NCBI GenBank assembly: GCA_040219575.1
Contig: JAVJSD010000080.1
Span: 1-64,000 of the forward strand
DNA: 64,000 nucleotides
Source: JAVJSD01 sp040219575
Lineage (GTDB): Bacteria; Planctomycetota; Planctomycetia; Pirellulales; Pirellulaceae
Direction: 5' to 3'
This document shows, piece by piece, positions 16,717-25,002 of this stretch. Every line of letters begins with the position of its first letter. The first letter of the stretch is position 1. The translations under genes and the position numbers were made by a program. The notes beneath the pieces are model-generated. The model searched no databases and was not told the origin of the DNA. It worked only from the letters and a program-made list of their open reading frames with translations.

Positions 16717-17607
16717 ATGCAAAGCGTTCACAAGATCAAGCAGGATATCTGCGAAATCGGCCGGCGGATTTACAACAAGGGCTTCGCGGCGGCCAACGAC
16801 GGCAACATCACCGTCCGCGTCGGCGAGAACGAAGTGCTCTGCACGCCGACGATGCACTCCAAGGGCTTCTTGAAGCCCGACGACATCGCCACGGTCGACA
16901 TGACCGGCAAGCAGATCGCCGGCCGCAAGCCGCGCAGCAGTGAAGCCCTGCTGCACCTGGAGATCTACCGCCAGCGGAAAGACGTCAAGAGCGTGGTCCA
17001 CTGCCATCCGCCGCACGCCACCGCCTTCGCCGTGGCCCGCGAGCCGATTCCGCAGTGCGTGCTGCCGGAGGTGGAGGTGTTTCTGGGCGACGTGCCGATC
17101 ACCAAATACGAGACGCCCGGCGGCCAGGCCTTCGCCGACACGATCCTGCCGTTCGTCGATCGCACGAACGTGATCATCCTCGCCAACCACGGCACCGTGA
17201 GCTACGGCGAGAACGTGGAACGGGCGTACTGGTGGACGGAGATTCTCGACGCCTACTGCCGCATCCTGATGCTGGCCAAGACGCTGGGCGGCGTGAATTA
17301 CTTCACCGAAGAGAAGGAACGCGAGCTGTTGCAGTTGAAGGACAAATGGGGCTTCAGCGATCCCCGCAACACCGACGACTACAAGGATTGCGACATCTGC
17401 GCCAACGACATCTTCCGCGACAGCTGGAAAAGCGCCGGCGTTGAACAACGCGCCTTCGATCCGCCGCCGGCGATGGGCCCCAAGGCGAAGACCGGCAGCA
17501 ACGGCAGCAGCAACAACGGCGTGCCGGCCGCGGCCAACGGCGGCCAGGATGCGCTCGTGAAAGCCATCACCGACCGCGTGATGCAGGAACTCGCGAAACG
17601 CAGCTAA
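16717..17607 (+). CDS. Class II aldolase (L-fuculose/L-rhamnulose-phosphate type) with C-terminal encapsulation peptide
   Basis: Cleaves a deoxy-sugar phosphate to dihydroxyacetone phosphate and lactaldehyde, the aldehyde handled inside the compartment. 296 residues. Zinc-ligand histidines are seen in VHCHPPHATAF and NHGTVSYG. The aldolase domain ends near residue 250; a flexible linker rich in Gly, Ser, Asn and Ala follows, then a terminal amphipathic helix (QDALVKAITDRVMQELAKRS) typical of encapsulation peptides. GAGGA precedes the ATG. The substrate (fuculose- or rhamnulose-1-phosphate) is inferred from characterised loci of this type, not from the sequence. Confidence 0.93.
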   Translation: MQSVHKIKQDICEIGRRIYNKGFAAANDGNITVRVGENEVLCTPTMHSKGFLKPDDIATVDMTGKQIAGRKPRSSEALLHLEIYRQRKDVKSVVHCHPPHATAFAVAREPIPQCVLPEVEVFLGDVPITKYETPGGQAFADTILPFVDRTNVIILANHGTVSYGENVERAYWWTEILDAYCRILMLAKTLGGVNYFTEEKERELLQLKDKWGFSDPRNTDDYKDCDICANDIFRDSWKSAGVEQRAFDPPPAMGPKAKTGSNGSSNNGVPAAANGGQDALVKAITDRVMQELAKRS

Positions 17608-17610
17608 ATC

Positions 17611-17673
17611 GTAGCGGAAGTCGTGAGACTTCCGACCACTTGAGATCAACCGAAGTCTCACGACTTCGGCTAC
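17611..17673. repeat. rep-A element (GTGAG variant)
   Basis: Arms GTAGCGGAAGTCGTGAGACT and AAGTCTCACGACTTCGGCTA. The inner bases differ from the CGCCAG variant but the inverted structure is kept. It lies between the aldolase and dehydrogenase genes. Confidence 0.75.
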
Positions 17674-17694
17674 GAAGAGAACAACGAGGTTGTC

Positions 17695-18636
17695 ATGAAA
17701 GTCAGTATTATCGGCGGCGGCGGTTTGGTCGGTTCGAGCGCGGCGTTCGCGCTGCAGTGCGGCGGCGTGGTCCGCGAGATCGCGGTGCTCGACGTGAATG
17801 AAAAGCTCGCCGAGGGGCAGGCGCTCGACCTGCTGCACGGCGGCCCCAGCACCGCCGACCAGATCATCAGCTCCGGCGGCTACGAACACATTCCCGATAG
17901 CGACGTGATCTGCATCACGGCCGGACTTCGGCGCAAGCCCGACGAAAGCCGGCTCGACCTGATCAACCGCAACACCGACCTGTTCATGTCGATCCTCACC
18001 GAATGCGGCAAGGCCGGCGTGAAGAGCGACGCAATCTGCATGGTGGTGTCGAACCCGGTCGACATCCTCACCTACCTGGCGGCCGACCGGTTGAACCTGC
18101 CGACCAGCCGCGTGATCGGCCTGGGGACGCAGCTCGACACGATTCGCTTTCGCAGCCTGATCGCCGCGCAGCTGAAAATTCCGCCCACGCAGCTCTCGGC
18201 CCTCATCCTGGGCGAGCACGGCGACAGCATGGTGCCGATCTGGTCGAGCGCCACGGCCGCCGGTTTGCCGCTGGACAAGTACCCGGGCTGGACGCCCAAC
18301 CTGGCGACGGAGCTGTTCACGCGCACCAAGGGCTCGGGCGCCGAGGTGATCTCGAAGAAGGGCGGGGCCGGTTTCGCCGTCGGCATCGCCATTCGCGACG
18401 TGATCCACTCCATCGCGCTCGACCAGCGCCGTATCCTGCCGGTCTCCAGCGTGCAGGAGGGCTGCTACGGCATCCGCGACGTGGCGCTCTCGGTGCCGAC
18501 GGTGGTGGGGCGCTGCGGCGTGGTCGACCGCCACGAGATCGACCTGTGGCCGAAGGAAGTCCAGGCCATGCGCCGCAGCGGCCAGGTGTTGCGACAGACG
18601 CTCGGCGCCGTCCTCGACCGCGTCGGCCCACGGTAG
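17695..18636 (+). CDS. Lactate/malate dehydrogenase family protein, last gene of the BMC locus
   Basis: 313-residue NAD-dependent 2-hydroxyacid dehydrogenase. The nucleotide-binding loop is IIGGGGLVGSSAA with acidic D33 in VLDVNEK; the catalytic histidine is H175 in LGEHGDSMVPIW. In the substrate loop (AGLRRKPDESRLDL) the position before KP is Arg (R80), as in malate dehydrogenases; lactate dehydrogenases usually have Gln. The true substrate is therefore open. It has no obvious targeting helix. In related loci this enzyme is thought to recycle NAD or handle the lactate product. The GAGGT Shine-Dalgarno sequence fits the ATG at 17695. Confidence 0.9.
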   Translation: MKVSIIGGGGLVGSSAAFALQCGGVVREIAVLDVNEKLAEGQALDLLHGGPSTADQIISSGGYEHIPDSDVICITAGLRRKPDESRLDLINRNTDLFMSILTECGKAGVKSDAICMVVSNPVDILTYLAADRLNLPTSRVIGLGTQLDTIRFRSLIAAQLKIPPTQLSALILGEHGDSMVPIWSSATAAGLPLDKYPGWTPNLATELFTRTKGSGAEVISKKGGAGFAVGIAIRDVIHSIALDQRRILPVSSVQEGCYGIRDVALSVPTVVGRCGVVDRHEIDLWPKEVQAMRRSGQVLRQTLGAVLDRVGPR

Positions 18637-18682
18637 AACCCTATAAGGCCGGAACGAGCCGTGCGCAGATCGGGCGGCGGCG

Positions 18683-19414
18683 TCACACAATCGACAGGCC
18701 GACCGTCGCGCGGAGTATGACGCACACCAGCAGGTACACGCCGTAGTGTACCACGCCGGAACCATATTCCAGATCGAAGACGAGGTGGCCGACGCCTCCG
18801 CCGGTGGCGAGCATCGCCAGCAGCACGATCAAGACAAAGGCGATGCCGACGACGCCCCCGTCGTCGGTCGTCACCGCGTCGCCGAGCATCCACTTGATGA
18901 TCCCCAGCACGCCCCACAACAACGGGTACGCCAGGCTGGCGACGCCCACGCGGATCCACAAATCCTGCCCGCGGTACGGTTCGAGCTCGGCGTCGCGGAG
19001 CACCGTGTAGGCCCCGAAGGCCAGCGGCGGGGCGATCAGCAAGGCGCCGGCCGCCAGGATGAGCAGGTTCACTTCGGTGACAGGCTCCATGTCGCCCTTG
19101 CGGTTCTCCCGCTCCACCAGCGACGTCTGCCGCACGACCAGCGCCAGCACGAACGCCAACACCAAGACGCCGGCGACGACGCCCACCGCCACCGGGCTCC
19201 ACTTCGTCTCCTCGCGGAAGATCGGCTCCAGCACCCCCTTGCCCGAGGCGGTCTTGGGCCCGAAGTTCTCCGGGCCATGAATCTTTACTTCCTCGGTCTT
19301 CTCGGGAACCTGAATGACCGTCTTGCATTTGGGGCAAGGGCCTTTCTGTCCCGCGAATTTTTCACTGACCTGAAAGCGCGCTTTGCACTTCGAGCAGACG
19401 ACCAGAATCGCCAT
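18683..19414 (-). CDS. Zinc-ribbon membrane protein of unknown function
   Basis: 243 residues. The N-terminus carries a zinc ribbon, CSKCKARFQV...GPCPKCKTVIQVP (cysteines in two CxxC pairs). A linker and about five hydrophobic segments follow, starting with WSPVAVGVVAGVLVLAFVLA and ending with the C-terminal YGVYLLVCVILRATVGLSIV. The ATG at 19414 begins MAILVVCSKC; an upstream start would add a run of 15 residues without support. It is divergent from another gene with the same type of ribbon. Such ribbon-plus-membrane proteins are common and uncharacterised in planctomycetes. No enzymatic role can be assigned. Confidence 0.85.
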   Translation of the reverse strand: MAILVVCSKCKARFQVSEKFAGQKGPCPKCKTVIQVPEKTEEVKIHGPENFGPKTASGKGVLEPIFREETKWSPVAVGVVAGVLVLAFVLALVVRQTSLVERENRKGDMEPVTEVNLLILAAGALLIAPPLAFGAYTVLRDAELEPYRGQDLWIRVGVASLAYPLLWGVLGIIKWMLGDAVTTDDGGVVGIAFVLIVLLAMLATGGGVGHLVFDLEYGSGVVHYGVYLLVCVILRATVGLSIV

Positions 19415-19709
19415 GGCGAGAATCTCGTTCCGGAGCAGCAGGAGCAGGGATCGCGGCAAGGTCGCGACAACCGCGGCCTAGTTTGGCAGACATCGTCGGG
19501 GCGTCAAGCGTGCACGGCGACGCGCGCCCGCCTCGCCCCACCACCGATGGGCCGCATCGGTTGCAGGTCGAATTTCGCCGTCGCGGCGAGTTGAACGGGG
19601 GCTGCCGGTCGATTACGATTCCTTCAGCGGCCGCACACAGCGTTTTCCTATCTATCTGCTTCGAAGGCGGTCGACGCATGCGTCTCGTCCTCCGCGCCTG
19701 CCCACATCC

Positions 19710-20678
19710 ATGCTCATCAAGTTTCTCTGCCCGAACGGTCATCCGCTGTCCACGTCGTCGGCCCGCGCCGGCAAGCCGGGACAATGTCCCAAATGCGGCA
19801 CCAAGTTTTTGGTGCCCGACGCCGAGGATGCGGGCGTCGAACCAAGCGGAAGCGACGCGGCGAACACCGCGGCCGCGGCCGAACCCGAGTCCGGCACGAT
19901 CGTCTTTCTCTGCCCCAACGGCCATCGGCTGACCGGCCCCTCGCAGTTGCAGGGCAAGGCGGGACAGTGCCCCCATTGCAGCGTCAAATTCCGCGTGCCG
20001 GTGTTCGACGATTCGGAAGGCGAGGAGGACGGCATCGAGGAGGTGCTGGACGTCGACGACGTGGAGGTCGTCGAGGATGTGGAGGAGGTCGAGGATGTCG
20101 AGGAAGTGGAAGCCGAGGCGCCCGGCGAAGTCGCCGCGATGAATCAGGTCGTCTCCGCGGGCAGCGGCGTCCGCGGAGGAAAGAGCGGTTCGGGGCTCGA
20201 CTTTTTGGCCTCGCTGGAATCGAACAACGCCACCGACGCGCCCGCCTCGATGGGTTCCACCATCGGCCCCGTCATCGGGCCGCCGCAGGAGTCGTCTTCC
20301 ATCACCAGCAGCGATGTCCACCAGCACCCAGCGGGGGCGTCCGGATCCTCGCTGAGCGGATCGCAGGCCGCGGGGTCAAACGGCTTGGGTTCGTCGAGCG
20401 GCAATTCGACGGCGGGCGGCGGTCAGCACCCACTGGCCGGCGTCTTCGCCCGTTTCTGGAAACAGCGCGGCAAGCACGGTGTGGTCGAACTGCATCTGGC
20501 CGACGGTAAGGTCGTCACGCCCAAGCAGTTCTCGCTGCGGTTGTCGCATCCGACGTTTGGCGTGTTCGCCGTCGACGACACCGACGGCACCTCCGCCGTC
20601 GTCACCATCCCCTGGAGTTCGATCTCGCAACTCCACCTCCGCGGATTGAAGAAGCTGCCCGAAGGCGTGTTCGAATAG
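19710..20678 (+). CDS. Double zinc-ribbon protein with acidic linker, function unknown
   Basis: 322 residues. Two zinc ribbons stand near residues 6-31 (CPNGHPLSTSSARAGKPGQC) and 70-96 (CPNGHRLTGPSQLQGKAGQC). A strongly acidic stretch of repeated VEEVEDVEE follows, then a low-complexity Gly/Ser region. The C-terminal ordered domain has a PilZ- or Hfq-like look of short strands (GVVELHLADGKVVTPKQFSL), which I cannot name. It is soluble by appearance. It diverges from the zinc-ribbon membrane protein across about 295 bases, which suggests shared control. Confidence 0.82.
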   Translation: MLIKFLCPNGHPLSTSSARAGKPGQCPKCGTKFLVPDAEDAGVEPSGSDAANTAAAAEPESGTIVFLCPNGHRLTGPSQLQGKAGQCPHCSVKFRVPVFDDSEGEEDGIEEVLDVDDVEVVEDVEEVEDVEEVEAEAPGEVAAMNQVVSAGSGVRGGKSGSGLDFLASLESNNATDAPASMGSTIGPVIGPPQESSSITSSDVHQHPAGASGSSLSGSQAAGSNGLGSSSGNSTAGGGQHPLAGVFARFWKQRGKHGVVELHLADGKVVTPKQFSLRLSHPTFGVFAVDDTDGTSAVVTIPWSSISQLHLRGLKKLPEGVFE

Positions 20679-21009
20679 GCGGCGACGACAAGTCGTCGGC
20701 TTGGGGGAGTACGCAGCCAAACCGCCGCGGCGGTTTTGATTGCGAAATCGCGCGGCGAGTGTGACGAATTTAACCGTCGTGGCGGGCCTCGAGGCCGATA
20801 ATCGTATATAATCAGCTGCCGAGGCGCAGCAGCATTGCGGAGGTGAATCCGCCGCTTCCTGCTCGCCGCCTTCGCCTGCCTGATGACCGCCCCCAGCCCG
20901 TATTGGCCAACCCGTATCGGCCAATCCAGCGTCCGGCGTCCCGCCTGGGGCGGCGCCGGGTGCAATCGGCCTTCCCAACTTCCCGAGTCTGCCTGAAGAA
21001 GGAACTCCG
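20679..21009. other. Intergenic stretch with one rep-B core
   Basis: The core of rep-B in inverted orientation (CGACGACAAGTCGTCGGCTT) lies at 20684-20706 without heptamers. A short tandem duplication of CCCGTATTGGCCAA-like sequence stands near 20897-20928. I see no gene. Confidence 0.5.
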
Positions 21010-23391
21010 ATGCGATCGCCGCTTCGACCGCTGACGACCCTGGCCCTGTTGCTGGCGCTGCTGGCAGCGCCGACGTTCGCCCTCGCGCAGCCGGGAGGCG
21101 TTCCCAGCTTCGAGCCCCCCGGTGGACTGGGCGACCTGCCCGGCATCGGACTGGGACTGGGCGATTCGGCGGAGACGGTGATCACGGCCGAGTTTGAGGC
21201 GCAAGAGGGGGGCCGCGAGGGACGGCTGAAGGTGACGGCCGACGTGCCCCCGGATTGGCACATTTACTCCACCACGCAGCCCAAGGACTCGACTGGCTTT
21301 CCCACCAAGATCCGTCTCGACGACGGGGCCCCGCTGGAGATCGTCGGCCCCTTCCAGGCCGACCGCGATCCGCACCTGGTGACGATCGAAGGCAAACCCG
21401 CCAAATCGGAGGAGTTTGAAGGCCAGGTCGTCTGGACCGCCCCGGTCAAATTCGCCGCAGGCGTCGACCCGGCGCAGGCGAAGTTCGACATCAAATTCGA
21501 CGCCCTCGTCTGCCGGGGCGGCCCCGAAGGCGCCTGCAAACCGGTCTTCGAAAAGCTCACCGCGACCTACGCCGGCACGTACAAGGCGATCGTTCCCACG
21601 GGCGAATATCGCGACGGACTTTCGCACCTCACGCTCCGCGGCTACCTCGAACCCGCCGTCGCCGCCCCGGGCGACACCGTGAAGCTTGTCATCACCGCCG
21701 TGCCGGATGAGAAGTATCACGTTTATGCTTTGTCGGATCGTGATCCCGAGGAGATCAATAAGCCCACCTTGATCTCGCTGCAGAAACTGTCGGGGCTCAC
21801 CGCCGGCAAGCCGCTCGCCGATCATCCCCCTATCGAAAAGGAAACAGGCGTCAAGGAACAACCGATTACGCGCTACTATGAGAAGCCGGTCAGCTGGACC
21901 GTTGACCTCAAGGTGCCAAGCGACGCGAAGGCGGGCGAATATCCGATCGCCGGCGGAGTCGGCTACCAGACATGCCTCGAGACCAATTGTGATCCCAACG
22001 CGGCAAAGTTCGCTGCCACGTTGGCCGTTGCCGAAAAGGCGGAGTCGGGACAACTACCCCTGGCCTTTTCGCCCTGGAAGTACGTCGAGGCGGCGGAGAT
22101 CGCCGAAACGACGGCGGCGCAAGCGGAATCAAAAAGAGCGGAGCCCATCAACGCCGCCACGTTGGGGCTCTATGTCCTGTTCGGACTGCTTGGCGGATTG
22201 ATTCTCAACGCCATGCCCTGCGTGTTGCCGGTCATCGGTCTGAAGATCATGTCGTTCGCTCAACAGGGAGGACAGGATCGCTTCAGGGTTCTCAGTCTCA
22301 ACCTGTGGTACTCGATCGGCATCATCGCAGTGTTTTTAATTCTCGCCACGCTGGCGGCGTTTTTGAATCTAGGCTGGGGCGAGCAGTTCACGTACACCTG
22401 GTTCAAGGTGGCGATGATCGGGCTCGTGTTCGCCATGGCGCTCAGCTTCCTGGGGGTTTGGGAGATTCCGATTCCCGGTTTCGTGGGGGGGAGTCAGGCA
22501 AGCGCGCTGCAATCGCAGGAAGGCGCTACCGGAGCGTTTTTCAAGGGCGTTTTCACGACGGTATTGGCGACTCCCTGTAGCGGTCCTTTCCTTGGACCGG
22601 TGTTCGGCCTCACGCTGTCTCAACCGGCCTACGTAACCTACGTGCTGTTCGCCAGCGTCGGAGTCGGCATGTCGTCGCCCTACCTGCTGATTGGCGCCTT
22701 TCCCGAGTTGGTGCGGTTCGTGCCGCGCCCCGGCGCCTGGATGGACACCTTCAAGCAGTTGATGGGGTTCGTTCTGCTGGCGACCGTGGTGTTTCTGTTT
22801 TCGACGGTCGCGGCCGATTACTTCATTCCGACGCTCACGTTGCTGGTGGGACTGTGGTTCGCTTGTTGGCTTATCGGTCGACTGCCCGCCACGGCGGAAT
22901 CGGGACAGAAGTTGCGGCGTTGGGCCGCCGCCGCCACGATCTGCGCGATCGCCGGGATGTTCGGCTTCAAAGCCCTTGGGCCCTCGGATCACGAATTGCC
23001 CTGGCAGCCGTATTCCCCCACGGCGCTTGCCGCCGCCCGCGCCGATGGGAAAACGGTCGTCGTCGACTTCACGGCGAACTGGTGCCTGACCTGCAAGACG
23101 AACCTGAAGTTTTCGATCAACACACCGAAAGTGCACGAACTGGTCGAGAAGAACGAAGTCGTACCGTTGCTGGCCGACTGGACCGATCGCAACGACGAGA
23201 TTAAGCGGAAGCTCGCCGAACTCAACAGCACGTCCATCCCGGTCTTCGCCGTCTATCCGGCAGGTAAGCCCGACGAAGCGGTGATCATTCTGCGTGATTT
23301 GGTGTCGGAGTCACAGATCGTCGAAGCGATCGAGAAGGCCGGACCTTCTCAAGAGCAAGTCGATGAAACAGCGACGGCGATGAACAACTGA
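21010..23391 (+). CDS. DsbD-like thiol:disulfide interchange / cytochrome c biogenesis protein
   Basis: Carries reducing power from the cytoplasm across the inner membrane to periplasmic or cell-wall thiol proteins. 793 residues. A signal peptide (1-26) is followed by two periplasmic DsbD-alpha-like repeats (WHIYSTTQPKDSTGFP and YHVYALSDRDPEE). The membrane domain has the paired cysteines in NAMPCVLPVIGLKIMSF and ATPCSGPFLGPVFGLT, and a C-terminal thioredoxin-like domain has the redox motif WCLTC in VVDFTANWCLTCKTN. All three parts of DsbD are present, with a duplicated alpha region. It stands alone; the next gene is convergent. GAAGGA precedes the ATG. Confidence 0.93.
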   Translation: MRSPLRPLTTLALLLALLAAPTFALAQPGGVPSFEPPGGLGDLPGIGLGLGDSAETVITAEFEAQEGGREGRLKVTADVPPDWHIYSTTQPKDSTGFPTKIRLDDGAPLEIVGPFQADRDPHLVTIEGKPAKSEEFEGQVVWTAPVKFAAGVDPAQAKFDIKFDALVCRGGPEGACKPVFEKLTATYAGTYKAIVPTGEYRDGLSHLTLRGYLEPAVAAPGDTVKLVITAVPDEKYHVYALSDRDPEEINKPTLISLQKLSGLTAGKPLADHPPIEKETGVKEQPITRYYEKPVSWTVDLKVPSDAKAGEYPIAGGVGYQTCLETNCDPNAAKFAATLAVAEKAESGQLPLAFSPWKYVEAAEIAETTAAQAESKRAEPINAATLGLYVLFGLLGGLILNAMPCVLPVIGLKIMSFAQQGGQDRFRVLSLNLWYSIGIIAVFLILATLAAFLNLGWGEQFTYTWFKVAMIGLVFAMALSFLGVWEIPIPGFVGGSQASALQSQEGATGAFFKGVFTTVLATPCSGPFLGPVFGLTLSQPAYVTYVLFASVGVGMSSPYLLIGAFPELVRFVPRPGAWMDTFKQLMGFVLLATVVFLFSTVAADYFIPTLTLLVGLWFACWLIGRLPATAESGQKLRRWAAAATICAIAGMFGFKALGPSDHELPWQPYSPTALAAARADGKTVVVDFTANWCLTCKTNLKFSINTPKVHELVEKNEVVPLLADWTDRNDEIKRKLAELNSTSIPVFAVYPAGKPDEAVIILRDLVSESQIVEAIEKAGPSQEQVDETATAMNN

Positions 23392-23420
23392 CCCCAAACG
23401 TTGTTCGTCACAATCGCTTC

Positions 23421-23918
23421 CTACATCAACTCCACCACCTGTGGGCCGCAGCAGCCGGCTTGGGCGTAGAGTTCGTCTTTGGCGTCGGCGTCGAGTACGA
23501 CGAACACCTCCCAGCGATGGCCGTCGGGATCGATCGCCCAGACCTTGTCCTGCACCGCGTAGCAGCAGGTCGTCGACTCCTCGGTCTCGGTGGCGACGCC
23601 CGCGATGCGAAACCGCTCCAGCGCGGCGTGCACCTCGGCCGTCGACTTCACCTGCACCCCGAAATGCGCCGAGCCTTCCTGCACCATTACCGGGCCGTCG
23701 GTCTCGTTGAGCGACAGGTTCACCGAGGGATCGCGGGGCTCGAACTTGGCGTATCGCGGCCGCTCCTTGCTCGGCGGCTCGCCCAGCAGGATCTCGTAGA
23801 ACCGCTTCGAGGCGGCCAGGTTCGAAACGTTCAACGCCACGTGCAGTCGGCAGGCGCCGGGAAAGTCGACGGCGGACTGCGTCGGCCTGCTCACCGGTTC
23901 GTTCTTGCATTCAGCCAT
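23421..23918 (-). CDS. arsI: ArsI/CadI-family vicinal-oxygen-chelate enzyme (candidate C-As lyase)
   Basis: 165 residues, one VOC/glyoxalase fold. ArsI enzymes cleave the carbon-arsenic bond of trivalent methylarsenicals with Fe(II) and oxygen. Candidate metal ligands are H26 (RLHVALNVSN), H85 (SAHFGVQV) and E138 (RWEVFVV), and the As-binding pair C118-C119 in STTCCYAVQDKVWAIDPDG matches the diagnostic ArsI motif. Its start overlaps the end of arsC by eight bases, so the two are translated from one message. The related name CadI is used in some annotations; the Cys pair and arsC context favour ArsI. Confidence 0.87.
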   Translation of the reverse strand: MAECKNEPVSRPTQSAVDFPGACRLHVALNVSNLAASKRFYEILLGEPPSKERPRYAKFEPRDPSVNLSLNETDGPVMVQEGSAHFGVQVKSTAEVHAALERFRIAGVATETEESTTCCYAVQDKVWAIDPDGHRWEVFVVLDADAKDELYAQAGCCGPQVVELM

Positions 23919-24342
23919 GGAGGTGCTCCCGAATCTTGGTTTGAATTTCGTCCCGCACGCGGCGGAAGACGACCATCTTCTCTTCCTCGGTCCCCGTCGC
24001 ATCGGCCGGATCGTCGAACGGCCAGTGCAGCGTCTGTTTCGCGCCGGCGAAAACCGGGCACGACTCCCGGGCGTTGTCGCAAACCGTCACCACCAGGTCG
24101 AACGATTCGCCTTCGAACGCCTGCAACGACTTGCTTTCGCTTTTCGAAATGTCGGCCCCCAACTCCCGCATGGCCGCGATCGCCAGCGGATGCACGTAGC
24201 CCGAAGGCTTGGAGCCGGCCGAATCGGCGGTCCACTGTCCTTCGCCCAGCGACTCCCACAGGGCTTCGGCCATCTGCGAGCGGCAGGAGTTGCCCGTGCA
24301 CAGGATCAAGACGCGTTTGGTTTCGGTATTCATGACGTTCAC
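23911..24342 (-). CDS. arsC: Thioredoxin-coupled arsenate reductase
   Basis: Reduces arsenate to arsenite in the cytoplasm. 143 residues of the low-molecular-weight phosphatase fold. The nucleophile loop is LCTGNSCRS (C15, R21), and the resolving pair is C88 and C95 in VTVCDNARESCPVF, which marks the thioredoxin-dependent Bacillus/Staphylococcus type rather than the glutaredoxin type. It overlaps arsI. The divergent regulator ArsR is encoded 308 bases away. No arsenite efflux pump gene is adjacent, which is unusual for an ars cluster. Start may be M1 (24342) or M4 (24333). Confidence 0.95.
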   Translation of the reverse strand: MNVMNTETKRVLILCTGNSCRSQMAEALWESLGEGQWTADSAGSKPSGYVHPLAIAAMRELGADISKSESKSLQAFEGESFDLVVTVCDNARESCPVFAGAKQTLHWPFDDPADATGTEEEKMVVFRRVRDEIQTKIREHLHG

Positions 24343-24348
24343 CCAAAT

Positions 24349-24472
24349 CGTTTAGCCGCAAGCCCAGCGGGCTGCGCGGCGCGGGACGTTCCGCTGCGAT
24401 CTCTCCTGGCGTCATGCTCCTCTCCGCATCAGCGCGGGCTCCCGCGCACGCCGTTGGCGTTGCGGCTAAACG
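24349..24472. repeat. rep-I inverted repeat element between arsC and arsR
   Basis: It starts CGTTTAGCCGCAAGCCCAGC and ends with the inverted arm CGTTGGCGTTGCGGCTAAACG. It is related to 16563-16686. The remaining part up to arsR includes an A+T-rich segment (AATTCGATATATATAAAAAT) at 24632-24651, directly before the arsR start and the likeliest place for an operator. Confidence 0.7.
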
Positions 24473-24650
24473 AGCCCTGCGAACCGCGAAGCGGCCATTG
24501 AGAATACATGCCACAATAGACGAGCCCTTGCTGGAATCGTCGTGAGCAGTCGCTCCTCGGCGCACGTTTGTTGGTACAGTGAACGCCGGCAGTCCGCGAC
24601 TACGTATCGGCCGCGGGCGACGCGTTCAATAATTCGATATATATAAAAAT

Positions 24651-25001
24651 ATGGAAATTCAAGCCGCCGTCAAGGCCTTGTCGGCGCTGGCGCAGCAATC
24701 GCGACTGGAGGTCTTCCGCCTGGTGGTAGCCGCCGGTCCGGAGGGACTCGCCGCCGGGGCGATCGCCGAGCAGTTGGGCATCCCTCCCGCCACGCTCTCG
24801 TTCCATCTCAAGGAACTGGCCGGGGCCGAACTGTTCTCCGTCCGCAAGCAGGGCCGATCGGTGATCTACTCGCCCAACGTCGACGGCATTCGCACACTGC
24901 TCTCGTTCCTGATGGAGGACTGTTGCCAGGGCCAACCGGAGTTGTGCCAGCCGCTGGTGGAGTTGACCACGGCCAAGAAGAGTCGGCGGCGGAGGGGGTA
25001 G
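24651..25001 (+). CDS. arsR: ArsR-family metalloregulator
   Basis: 116-residue winged-helix repressor of the SmtB/ArsR family; helix-turn-helix at residues about 35-58 (GAIAEQLGIPPATLSFHLKELAGAELF) and wing SVRKQGRSVIYS. The classical metal-binding ELCVCDL box in the recognition helix is absent. Instead C91, C92 and C99 lie in the C-terminal helix (MEDCCQGQPELCQPL), the arrangement described for the Acidithiobacillus ferrooxidans type of ArsR that senses As(III). It is divergent from arsC-arsI and presumably represses them and itself. The start ATG follows an A+T-rich stretch. Confidence 0.92.
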   Translation: MEIQAAVKALSALAQQSRLEVFRLVVAAGPEGLAAGAIAEQLGIPPATLSFHLKELAGAELFSVRKQGRSVIYSPNVDGIRTLLSFLMEDCCQGQPELCQPLVELTTAKKSRRRRG

Positions 25002-25002
25002 G

